Below, piece after piece: positions 22,995 through 29,954 of a stretch of 35,030 nt of DNA. The notes under the pieces were generated by a model. That model saw only the letters and a list, made by a program, of their open reading frames with translations. It ran no database searches and was not told the origin of the DNA. Positions within the stretch are counted from its first letter, which is position 1, and the number at the start of each line of letters is the position of its first letter. Source of the DNA: an uncultured Eubacteriales bacterium (GTDB lineage: Bacteria > Bacillota > Clostridia > Oscillospirales > Acutalibacteraceae); contig ONBJ01000010.1 in assembly GCA_900316025.1 (NCBI GenBank), forward strand, positions 1 to 35,030. Reading direction: 5' to 3'. The position numbers and the translations under genes are program-made.

Positions 22995-23792
22995 ATGAAT
23001 AACAGCGGAAATGACAATCAGTTCAATAATTACTACGGCGGCTCAGGCTCGGACAATAATTACGGTCAGCCTAATTTCTCGTCGGGACAGGGATTTGACC
23101 CTAATTCACAGAATTATTCGGACGGAAACTATTCCGGCGGCTTTAATCCGAACCAGCAGTATCAGGACAACAGCTTTAACAAGGACGCAAACAGTTACGG
23201 AAACTATAACAGCTTCAATAACGGATACAACAACGGCGGCGGTTATAATAACGGAAGCTACTATAACAATCAGCCTGCTTCGGGTTCATTTGACAACGAC
23301 CCCAATCAGGGAAAGGCTGTAGCAGCTTCGGTTACAGGTAGAATAGGATTTTCGCTTGCAATACTCGGAATTGTAATTTTTTGGGGTTTAAGCTGCGTTG
23401 ATAGCAGAGTGGTAATTGATTGGGGTGCTGATCCAGTGAATTTAACACTAGGCTATATTACATCTGCTGTAATGACGGTAGCAGGCTTTATAACCAGCAT
23501 AGTAGGAGTTGTTTTAGGAGCTTCTTATAAAAAAATTTCCAATCAGATGGGTATTGTAAACGACAGCAACAGGTCAAAAAACAATGTCGGATTTGTGCTT
23601 GCCATAATTGGTCTTGTGTTCTCGTCACTTTCGATACTTTCGTGTGTTGCCTGTGTAGGCTGTACAGCCTGTTTTGTAAATTCTGTTGCTAACAAGGCAG
23701 ACATATACAGTGATTACAGCAGATATTTTACCTCTGTATCAGAGAGTGCTGAAAGCATAGAAGGTTTGTATCCTGAATATTTTTCATTTTAA
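22995..23792 (+). CDS. Membrane protein with Asn/Gly/Tyr/Ser-rich N-terminus
   Basis: Residues 1-105 of 265 are almost entirely Asn, Gly, Tyr, Ser, Gln, Asp and Phe, without exact repeats, like a prion-like or phase-separating segment. Three hydrophobic segments follow (about 116-136, 150-178 and 198-228). The last contains several Cys (SCVACVGCTACF). A short hydrophilic tail ends in YPEYFSF. This design (disordered Asn/Gln/Gly tail plus a DUF4190-like membrane region) is common in Firmicutes, but its function is unknown. It has a consensus promoter, an AAGGGGG ribosome site and a strong terminator, so it is probably an abundant single-gene transcript. Confidence 0.85.
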   Translation: MNNSGNDNQFNNYYGGSGSDNNYGQPNFSSGQGFDPNSQNYSDGNYSGGFNPNQQYQDNSFNKDANSYGNYNSFNNGYNNGGGYNNGSYYNNQPASGSFDNDPNQGKAVAASVTGRIGFSLAILGIVIFWGLSCVDSRVVIDWGADPVNLTLGYITSAVMTVAGFITSIVGVVLGASYKKISNQMGIVNDSNRSKNNVGFVLAIIGLVFSSLSILSCVACVGCTACFVNSVANKADIYSDYSRYFTSVSESAESIEGLYPEYFSF

Positions 23793-23815
23793 TCTGAATA
23801 AAAGCGAAGTTTTGG

Positions 23816-23844
23816 GGGCAGTGTAGGGTTACACTGCCCTTTTT
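23816..23844 (+). terminator. Rho-independent terminator
   Basis: GGGCAGTGTA pairs perfectly with TACACTGCCC around loop GGGT, followed by TTTTT. It lies 24 nt after the stop of the low-complexity protein. Confidence 0.92.
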
Positions 23845-23876
23845 GAATTTAAAAGGTCTAAGGAGGTTGCAGTACA

Positions 23877-24692
23877 TTGTTCAGTACAGCGGATACACTT
23901 GGAATGGAATTTCCTTTTTACGGTTTGGCAACTGCGGCAGGAATATTTTTCGCATTTCTTCTGCTGCGTTTCACATCTGAAAAAAGAGAAGGAACGGACG
24001 CTCTGGAATATATTTTTATAGCTGTATGCGGAGGAATAGGGGCATTTATTACGGCACATATTTTTTACGCACTGGCACAGTACAAAAAGGTTGCTTTTAT
24101 TATAGGACATACGGACAGGCTTTTTTCAAGCTTCAGAATGTTCTGCTTATATATGATTGACATATTCGGGGGTATGGTTTTTTACGGCGGACTTATAGGT
24201 GCGTGTATAGGAGCATATATCTATATGAGAAGAGCTAAGCTTGATGTCGGGGCATATGCTGATACGATAGCTCCGTGCATACCGCTTTTTCACGCATTCG
24301 GCAGGGTCGGCTGTTTTCTTGTCGGCTGCTGCTACGGAATAGAAAGCAGCTTTGGTGTAGTATATCACAATGCAGCGGCGGAGTCTGCAAACGGAGTGTG
24401 CAGACTGCCTATACAGCTTTTTGAGGCAGGCGAAAATCTCATAATCTGTTTAGTTCTTACACTGATTTTATACAGGTGCAGAAATATTGAAAAAGGTATA
24501 TTGATATGGATTTACGGATTGATTTATCCTGTTGTAAGGTTTATAAACGAATTTTTCAGGGGAGATACAGAAGAAAGAGGATATTTCGGAGCTTTGTCAA
24601 CATCTCAGTGGATTAGTATTTTTATATTTGTGCTATCTGTTTTTATGGTAACGAAAATTATTTTGAAAAGAAAAAGGAGCGATATGCTTTGA
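23877..24692 (+). CDS. lgt: Prolipoprotein diacylglyceryl transferase
   Basis: Lgt attaches diacylglycerol from phosphatidylglycerol to the lipobox Cys of prelipoproteins in the membrane. The 271-residue protein has about seven hydrophobic segments and the Lgt signature HAFGRVGCFLVGCCYG (139-154), including the essential Arg143. GGMVFYGGLIGA and the late ...YPVVRFINEFFRGD segment are also typical. The start is TTG 23877, 10 nt after AGGAGG. Its stop overlaps the next gene's start by 4 nt. The terminator at 23816 lies just before it, so a promoter should sit in the ~30 nt between, but none is obvious; read-through is possible. Confidence 0.95.
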   Translation: MFSTADTLGMEFPFYGLATAAGIFFAFLLLRFTSEKREGTDALEYIFIAVCGGIGAFITAHIFYALAQYKKVAFIIGHTDRLFSSFRMFCLYMIDIFGGMVFYGGLIGACIGAYIYMRRAKLDVGAYADTIAPCIPLFHAFGRVGCFLVGCCYGIESSFGVVYHNAAAESANGVCRLPIQLFEAGENLIICLVLTLILYRCRNIEKGILIWIYGLIYPVVRFINEFFRGDTEERGYFGALSTSQWISIFIFVLSVFMVTKIILKRKRSDML

Positions 24693-25480
24693 AGTTCGGA
24701 ATTTCAACGGCATGCTTTTATCCCGAGGATTTGCTTAAATCCATTGAGAGGCTGACGGCTGAAAATGTGTGCTGTATGGAGATTTTTGTAAATACTATAG
24801 GAGAGGTTACAAAGGAATTTGCCAAAGAGGTAAATTCTGTGACATCATCGGGTATAAAAATAACATCTGTACACCCTTTTACATCGGGATACGAGCATAT
24901 TCTGCTTTTTTCAGACTATTACAGAAGATTTGAGGAAAGCATAGACTTTTATAAAAGATACAGCGAGTTTGCCTGCCGTGTGGGAGCGGATATAGTTGTA
25001 CTTCACGGTGACAAACGCTTTGAGGGAAGCGGAGGAATTTCCGACTTTGAATACTTTGAGAGATACTATAAGCTTAGAGAGGCTATGAAAAGAGAGGGTG
25101 CTGTACTTGCTCAGGAAAATGTAAATCTTTTCAGAAGCCAGAGTCCCGAATTTATAGAAAAAATGATAAAGTATCTTGGAAATGATGTCGATTTCGTTTT
25201 CGATATAAAACAGGCGGTGCGTTCAAAAAACAATCCGTTTGATGTGTGCAGGGCGATGGGTAACAGAATTGCCCATATGCACATAAATGATAATGACGGT
25301 TATAATGACTGTCTGTTGCCGGGAAAAGGAACTATGGATTATGAAAAAATTTTAGGTATGATGCGTAGTCAGGGGTACGGCGGTAATGCTGTCATAGAGG
25401 TATACAGAAGAAATTTTTCTGATATGGAAGATATTGTTCAGTCATACCGTATGCTTAACAGAAATTTCGGTAATCTGTAA
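24689..25480 (+). CDS. TIM-barrel sugar-phosphate isomerase/epimerase-like protein
   Basis: This 263-residue protein belongs to the AP endonuclease 2 / xylose-isomerase-like TIM-barrel superfamily. Metal-ligand positions are visible: VVLHGD (His), LAQENV (Glu), FVFDIKQ (Asp), AHMHIND (His) and AVIEVYR (Glu). The reaction is unknown: isomerase, epimerase or dehydratase are all possible. The start is TTG 24689, inside the end of lgt with a 4-nt overlap and preceded by AAAAGGAG, so expression is coupled to lgt. No functional link with lipoprotein maturation is known to me. Confidence 0.85.
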   Translation: MKFGISTACFYPEDLLKSIERLTAENVCCMEIFVNTIGEVTKEFAKEVNSVTSSGIKITSVHPFTSGYEHILLFSDYYRRFEESIDFYKRYSEFACRVGADIVVLHGDKRFEGSGGISDFEYFERYYKLREAMKREGAVLAQENVNLFRSQSPEFIEKMIKYLGNDVDFVFDIKQAVRSKNNPFDVCRAMGNRIAHMHINDNDGYNDCLLPGKGTMDYEKILGMMRSQGYGGNAVIEVYRRNFSDMEDIVQSYRMLNRNFGNL

Positions 25481-25497
25481 TTAATTTTTATTTATTA

Positions 25498-25526
25498 TTG
25501 AAATTATATTGTGAATATGTTATAAT
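25498..25526 (+). promoter_or_regulatory. Promoter of nrdR
   Basis: TTGAAA (25498-25503) and TATAAT (25521-25526) are separated by 17 nt, 38 nt before the nrdR ATG. No NrdR box is evident there. Confidence 0.8.
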
Positions 25527-25563
25527 ACTTGAAGTACGAGTGTGTTGCTAAGGAGGTTTTCAG

Positions 25564-26019
25564 ATGAAATGTCCCTATTGTGGTTGTGTTGAAAGCAAGG
25601 TTGTGGATTCACGCTCTGCAGATGACGGAGAAAGAATAAGACGCAGACGTGAATGTCTGCGGTGCGGAAAACGTTTCACGACTTATGAAATGGTGGAAAG
25701 CTTTCCGCTTATGGTAATCAAGCGTGATGAATCACGTGAACCATTCGACAGGGAAAAGCTGCGTTCGGGAATTATGAGAGCCTGTGAAAAACGTCCCGTT
25801 TCGATGGGAATGATTGATAAAATAGTGGATTCCATAGAGAGAAAGCTCCAGAACTCCTTTGACAGAGAGGTTACATCAAACGTCATAGGAGAGTATGCTA
25901 TGGAAATGCTCAGGGAAACAGATGAAGTCGCTTATGTACGCTTTGCCTCGGTTTACCGCCAGTTCAAGGATATAAACACTTTTATGGACGAACTCAACAA
26001 GCTTATAAATGCAAAATAG
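25564..26019 (+). CDS. nrdR: Transcriptional repressor NrdR
   Basis: NrdR represses ribonucleotide reductase genes in response to ATP/dATP. The 151-residue protein has the family's zinc ribbon (C3, C6, C31, C34 in CPYC and CLRC), the basic stretch RIRRRREC, and an ATP-cone domain from about 48 ([20 protein letters not shown]) to about 140 ([15 protein letters not shown]). The length matches the family. ATG 25564 follows AAGGAGG by 7 nt. No nrd gene is present in the window, so it acts on distant targets. It is monocistronic and followed by family A element A4. Confidence 0.97.
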   Translation: MKCPYCGCVESKVVDSRSADDGERIRRRRECLRCGKRFTTYEMVESFPLMVIKRDESREPFDREKLRSGIMRACEKRPVSMGMIDKIVDSIERKLQNSFDREVTSNVIGEYAMEMLRETDEVAYVRFASVYRQFKDINTFMDELNKLINAK

Positions 26020-26040
26020 AGATATATATTAAGGGGAGGG

Positions 26041-26136
26041 GCGATTGCAGACGTCAAAATACTTTGTATTTTGACAAGATTGAAGTGCATGGCACTTCAA
26101 TCCGCCGCAGATTAATCTGCGGCGGTCTGCAATCGC
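26041..26136. repeat. Family A four-way-junction repeat, copy A4
   Basis: The terminal 11-bp repeat GCGATTGCAGA/TCTGCAATCGC encloses H1 GTCAAAATAC/GTATTTTGAC (26053-26075), H2 GATTGAAGTGC/GCACTTCAATC (26078-26102) and H3, a 24-bp perfect palindrome at 26102-26125 (CCGCCGCAGATT and its complement). H3 abuts the outer stem directly. Confidence 0.93.
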
Positions 26137-26183
26137 AACGCTGACGAAAATCTGACACTATAAGGCAAATTTGGCAATAAAAA

Positions 26184-26212
26184 TTGACATTAATCCGCAC
26201 AGGTGGTATATT
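26184..26212 (+). promoter_or_regulatory. Promoter of the asd-dap operon
   Basis: Consensus TTGACA (26184-26189) and TATATT (26207-26212) are 17 nt apart, giving a leader of about 120 nt before asd. Confidence 0.82.
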
Positions 26213-26287
26213 ATATAGCGAGGTTGTATAAAAGTCCGTTTTGCAGTCTGCGTAAAGGTATCCTGCACGCAGATGTGCTGTGTATTA

Positions 26288-26299
26288 CGGGCGATTGCA
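26288..26299 (+). repeat. Orphan family A terminal arm
   Basis: CGGGCGATTGCA is identical to the left arm of A1, but no partner arm or three-hairpin set follows. It lies in the asd leader, 42 nt before the start codon. Confidence 0.6.
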
Positions 26300-26340
26300 A
26301 TTCAAATATTCATATGTGTTATATGTAGGAGGACTTCATT

Positions 26341-27420
26341 ATGAAAAAATACAAAGTAGGTATCATCGGAGCAACAGGAATGGTAGGACAGAGATTTTCA
26401 CTTCTGCTTGAAAATCACCCTTGGTTTGAGGTTGTTGTTCTTGCAGCAAGCAAGCGTTCAGCAGGAAAAACCTACAGGGAAGCAGTAGGCAAAAAGTGGG
26501 CTATGACATCAGACATTCCTGAAAAGTTCGCTGATATGGTAGTTATGGACGCTTCCGAGGTAGAAAAGGTAGCGGCACTCGTAGACTTTGTATTCTGTGC
26601 GGTAGATATGAAAAAGGACGAGATAAAGGCACTTGAAGAAGCGTATGCAAAGGCAGAGTGTCCTGTAATGTCAAACAACAGTGCAAACAGACACACACCG
26701 GACGTACCTATGATTATACCTGAGATAAATGCCGACCATGCGGCTATTATACCTGCCCAGAAGAAGCGTCTTGGAACAAAGAAGGGCTTTATAGCAGTAA
26801 AATCGAACTGTTCTTTGCAGAGCTATGTACCTGCCGTACACCCTCTTATGGATTTGGGAGTAAAAAAGATTCTTGCATGTACCTATCAGGCAATTTCGGG
26901 AGCAGGAAAGACGTTTGAAAGCTGGCCCGAAATGATAGATAACGTTATACCTTATATCGGAGGCGAAGAAGAGAAATCAGAGAAAGAGCCTCTCAAGATA
27001 TGGGGACATATAGAGGGCGATGTAATAAAGGATACGGAAGTACCTTCAATAACATCACAGTGCATAAGAGTGCCTGTAAGTAACGGTCACACAGCGGCTG
27101 TTTTTGTAGAGCTTGAGAAAAAGGCAACTATGGAAGAGATAATCTCAAGATGGGAAAACTACAAGGGCAGAGCACAGGAGCTTAATCTTCCCAGTGCACC
27201 CAAGCAGTTCTTACATTACTTCACAGAGCCTGACAGACCCCAGATAAAGAGCGAAAGAAATCTTGAAAACGGAATGGCAGTATCCATCGGCAGACTTAGA
27301 GAGGATACTCAGTATACAATAAAATTTGTGTGTATGTCACACAATACCCTCAGAGGTGCAGCAGGAGGAGCTGTACTTATGGCAGAACTTCTTTGTGCAG
27401 AGGGTTATCTTGATGACTAA
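26341..27420 (+). CDS. asd: Aspartate-semialdehyde dehydrogenase
   Basis: It reduces aspartyl phosphate to aspartate semialdehyde with NADPH, the branch point to lysine/diaminopimelate and threonine/methionine. The nucleotide-binding loop GIIGATGMVGQRF (7-19) and catalytic C157 (VKSNCSLQ) are present, followed by the SGAGKTF segment and SNGHTAAVFVE. The 359-residue length and sequence style match the archaeal/fungal-type ASADH rather than the E. coli type. ATG 26341 has AGGAGG 9 nt upstream. It is the first gene of an operon with dapA (24 nt), dapB and an ACT protein. Confidence 0.96.
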   Translation: MKKYKVGIIGATGMVGQRFSLLLENHPWFEVVVLAASKRSAGKTYREAVGKKWAMTSDIPEKFADMVVMDASEVEKVAALVDFVFCAVDMKKDEIKALEEAYAKAECPVMSNNSANRHTPDVPMIIPEINADHAAIIPAQKKRLGTKKGFIAVKSNCSLQSYVPAVHPLMDLGVKKILACTYQAISGAGKTFESWPEMIDNVIPYIGGEEEKSEKEPLKIWGHIEGDVIKDTEVPSITSQCIRVPVSNGHTAAVFVELEKKATMEEIISRWENYKGRAQELNLPSAPKQFLHYFTEPDRPQIKSERNLENGMAVSIGRLREDTQYTIKFVCMSHNTLRGAAGGAVLMAELLCAEGYLDD

Positions 27421-27444
27421 TCAGAACAACGGAGGTTATTAATT

Positions 27445-28344
27445 ATGAATAAGCCTGTATTTACCGGAAGTTGTGTAGCGATAGTTACGCCTATGAACTA
27501 CGACGGCTCCATAAACTATGAGGAATACGGCAAGCTGATTGATTTTCAGATAGAAAACGGAACAGATGCCATACTTGCCTGCGGAACAACGGGAGAGTCT
27601 GCGGTAATGGATCACAAGGAACATTGTGAAGTTATAGAATATACTTTAAAGAAAGTAGACAAGAGAGTTCCCGTTATTGCAGGAACAGGAAGCAACGATA
27701 CAGCATATGCAGTTGAGCTGACAAGGGAAGCAAAGAAATTAGGAGCAGATGCTGTTCTGTCGGTTACTCCCTACTACAATAAGACTTCACAGACAGGTCT
27801 TGTAAGGCATTTCAGCACTATAGCAAATGCAGTTGATATTCCTATGATTTTGTACAATGTTCCCAGCAGAACAGGTTGCTGTATAAAGCCCGAAACATAT
27901 GCCGAGCTTTGCAAAAATCCCAATATAGTTGCTACTAAGGAAGCAGGCGACAAGATAGGTGAGGCTGCAAAAACTATGGCTCTCTGCGGAGATAATCTTG
28001 ATGTTTATACAGGCTGCGACGATATGACAGTACCTGTTATGTCACTTGGCGGAAAGGGAGTTATTTCGGTATTCTCAAATGTTATGCCGAAGGAAATGCA
28101 CGAAATAGCAACGCTTTGTCTTGAAGGCAACTTCAAGAAGGCTGCTGAAATGCACCTTTATTATCTGGAACTTATGAACGCACTTTTCTGCGATGTAAAC
28201 CCTATTCCCGTAAAGGAAGCTATGAATATGATGGGCTTTAACTGCGGAGCTTGCAGACTGCCTCTTGTACCGCTCAGCGAAAAGTCATATGAATATCTCA
28301 AATCAGTTATGGTTAAGTACGGACTTTTTAAGGAAAAAATCTGA
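27445..28344 (+). CDS. dapA: 4-hydroxy-tetrahydrodipicolinate synthase
   Basis: DapA condenses pyruvate with aspartate semialdehyde, the first dedicated step to diaminopimelate and lysine. The 299-residue barrel has the Schiff-base Lys165 (VATKEA), Tyr137 (LYNVPSRTG) and the CGTTGES loop (47-53) that hold the catalytic triad, plus TPYYNK. ATG 27445 follows CGGAGG. Its substrate is the product of the preceding gene, asd. Confidence 0.97.
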   Translation: MNKPVFTGSCVAIVTPMNYDGSINYEEYGKLIDFQIENGTDAILACGTTGESAVMDHKEHCEVIEYTLKKVDKRVPVIAGTGSNDTAYAVELTREAKKLGADAVLSVTPYYNKTSQTGLVRHFSTIANAVDIPMILYNVPSRTGCCIKPETYAELCKNPNIVATKEAGDKIGEAAKTMALCGDNLDVYTGCDDMTVPVMSLGGKGVISVFSNVMPKEMHEIATLCLEGNFKKAAEMHLYYLELMNALFCDVNPIPVKEAMNMMGFNCGACRLPLVPLSEKSYEYLKSVMVKYGLFKEKI

Positions 28345-28388
28345 TATAAAAAAGGTTTGAAATTAACTTTTTCAGAAGTGAAATGTTT

Positions 28389-28420
28389 TCGGGCAATTTG
28401 CATTTATGCGAATTGCCCGA
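28389..28420 (+). promoter_or_regulatory. Hairpin just upstream of the dapB ribosome binding site
   Basis: TCGGGCAATT (28389-28398) pairs with AATTGCCCGA (28411-28420), with an inner GCA/TGC. The structure ends 3 nt before the GGAG of dapB. It has no T-tract, so it could be a translation-control or RNA-processing element. Confidence 0.6.
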
Positions 28421-28437
28421 TATAGGAGAATTTAAAA

Positions 28438-29193
28438 ATGACCAATATAATTTTAAGCGGCTGCTGCGGAAAAATGGGAAGAGTTATAGCAGAAGAGGTA
28501 AGCCTGAGAAACGACTGTGAAATTGTTGCAGGAGTGGATATTTTTTCCGACAGTTCACTGAACTTTCCGATATACAGCAGCTTCGATAACATCACTGAGG
28601 AGGCTGATGTTATAATAGATTTTTCCAATCCGTCTGCACTTGACGGATTGCTGAAATATGCAACAGGAAAGAGCGTTCCCGTTGTAATATGTACAACAGG
28701 ATTTTCGGCAGAGCAGGTATGTGCTATAAAGAAAGCAGCAGAAAATACAGCAGTATTTTACTCAGGAAATATGTCTTTGGGAATAAATCTTCTCATAGAG
28801 CTTGCAAAGAAAGCCGAAAAAGTACTCGGCAGAGCATTTGACGTTGAGATTATAGAAAAGCATCATAACAGAAAGCTTGATGCTCCCAGCGGTACGGCTA
28901 TGATGATAGCTGACGGAATATCTCAGGTTATGGAGCAGGAGCCGCAGTACGTATATGACAGACATTCATACAGAAAAAAAAGAGAGAAGAACGAAATAGG
29001 AATCCACGCAGTACGAGGAGGAACTATAGTAGGCGAGCATCAGGTTATATTTGCAGGTCACGATGAAGTTCTCACTCTTACTCATCAGGCACAGTCCAGA
29101 GAAGTTTTTGCAGTAGGTTCGATAAATGCGGCAGTATACCTCAAGGGTAAAACCTGCGGTATGTATGATATGTCCGATATGCTCAGTGAATAA
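28438..29193 (+). CDS. dapB: 4-hydroxy-tetrahydrodipicolinate reductase
   Basis: DapB reduces the DapA product to tetrahydrodipicolinate using NAD(P)H. The 251-residue protein shows the dinucleotide loop GCCGKMGRVIAEE (8-20), the VVICTTGFS segment, the SGNMSLGINLL segment and the family signature EKHHNRKLDAPSGTA (140-154) with the catalytic His/Lys. ATG 28438 has GGAG 10 nt upstream. It lies 93 nt after dapA, an unusually long gap that contains a strong hairpin, and 25 nt before the ACT gene. Confidence 0.97.
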   Translation: MTNIILSGCCGKMGRVIAEEVSLRNDCEIVAGVDIFSDSSLNFPIYSSFDNITEEADVIIDFSNPSALDGLLKYATGKSVPVVICTTGFSAEQVCAIKKAAENTAVFYSGNMSLGINLLIELAKKAEKVLGRAFDVEIIEKHHNRKLDAPSGTAMMIADGISQVMEQEPQYVYDRHSYRKKREKNEIGIHAVRGGTIVGEHQVIFAGHDEVLTLTHQAQSREVFAVGSINAAVYLKGKTCGMYDMSDMLSE

Positions 29194-29218
29194 TAGTTTA
29201 TTCGGAGGTCTTGATAAT

Positions 29219-29671
29219 ATGAGTGCAAATATAAGCGTTGCAGGCGATATAACACTTGTTACCCTGCATAATACTCCTGCTGATATGGAATTTATAGCTT
29301 CGGTTTTCGAGGAAATTTCCAAACTGAACATAGATGTTGATATGATTTCCCTTGCACCCGTTCAGGGAATTACAACGAGCGTTTCATTTACAATTTGCGA
29401 TGATGACCTTATGACTTTGCTAAGCTATACATCAAAGCTTAAAGATAAAAAGATAAAGCCCGTTATAAGCAGCGGAAATTCCATAATAAGTATTTCAGAT
29501 ACCGAAATGGAGAACAATCCGGGTGTAGCGGCAAAAATTTTCAGAGCTATAGCAGATTCAAAGTCTGATATAAGAATAGTAACAACATCACAAATTCAGG
29601 TATCGGTTCTTGTTACCGATGCTGTATTTGAACAGGCATACAATGCGTTGAGCGATTGTCTGAATTCATAA
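29219..29671 (+). CDS. Free-standing tandem ACT-domain protein (aspartokinase regulatory-like)
   Basis: The 150-residue protein looks like the C-terminal regulatory part of aspartokinase: GDITLVTLHNTPADMEFIAS...LNIDVDMIS (first ACT domain) and NNPGVAAKIFRAIADSKSDIRIVTTSQIQVSVLV (second). No kinase domain is attached. In Bacillus, the aspartokinase II beta subunit has this same make-up through internal translation; here it is a gene of its own. Last in the asd-dapA-dapB operon, it is a plausible lysine or threonine sensor for an aspartokinase encoded elsewhere. The start ATG 29219 has CGGAGG 9 nt upstream; an earlier in-frame ATG at 29126 lies inside dapB and is rejected. Confidence 0.88.
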   Translation: MSANISVAGDITLVTLHNTPADMEFIASVFEEISKLNIDVDMISLAPVQGITTSVSFTICDDDLMTLLSYTSKLKDKKIKPVISSGNSIISISDTEMENNPGVAAKIFRAIADSKSDIRIVTTSQIQVSVLVTDAVFEQAYNALSDCLNS

Positions 29672-29693
29672 AATTAAGATTAAGATTATGATA

Positions 29694-29744
29694 AGGGTAG
29701 TTTTGACCGTGTATGGTATCGGTTCAGAGCTGCCCTGTTTTTTT
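29694..29744 (+). terminator. Rho-independent terminator of the dap operon
   Basis: AGGGTAG and CTGCCCT pair with one wobble, with an inner GACCG/CGGTT stem, followed by GTTTTTTT. It lies 22 nt after the ACT gene. Confidence 0.82.
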
Positions 29745-29803
29745 ACAGATTAAATAATTAAGTAATGTAAATCTTTTCAGAAATTTGTGGCTATGCTCAG
29801 GCT

Positions 29804-29899
29804 GCGATTGCAGACGATAAAAAGCAAAGCTTTTTATCAGCTTTCAAGCGTAAACGCTTGAAGCTCACGGCAGCGAATGCTGCCGTGGTCTGCAATCGC
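29804..29899. repeat. Family A four-way-junction repeat, copy A5
   Basis: The terminal 11-bp repeat GCGATTGCAGA/TCTGCAATCGC encloses H1 GATAAAAAGC/GCTTTTTATC (29816-29838), H2 AGCTTTCAAGCG/CGCTTGAAGCT with one bulged T (29839-29865), and H3 CACGGCAGC/GCTGCCGTG (29866-29887). The three hairpins are directly adjacent, with one unpaired base on each side. Confidence 0.93.
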
Positions 29900-29954
29900 C
29901 GCAACTCAGACCAAGCATTTTTTCAGTGAAGCAATAAAACGAGGTGAACTGTAT

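Larger units (their letters stand above)
26020..26340. other. nrdR-asd intergenic region
   Basis: This 321 nt region holds family A element A4, a consensus promoter (26184-26212) and a leader of about 120 nt with a small CTGCGT/ACGCAG stem (26249-26273 region). A lone copy of the family A terminal arm lies at 26288-26299. No lysine riboswitch or T-box features were recognised in the leader. Confidence 0.65.

Noticed and set aside
26213-26340. Lysine riboswitch or T-box in the asd leader
   Set aside because: The leader is only about 120 nt and lacks recognisable five-helix lysine-riboswitch or T-box (TGGNACCGCG) sequence.
29804-29899. tRNA-like cloverleaf at family A elements
   Set aside because: Four helices in cloverleaf order, but no T-loop GTTCRA, no CCA end and arm lengths unlike tRNA.
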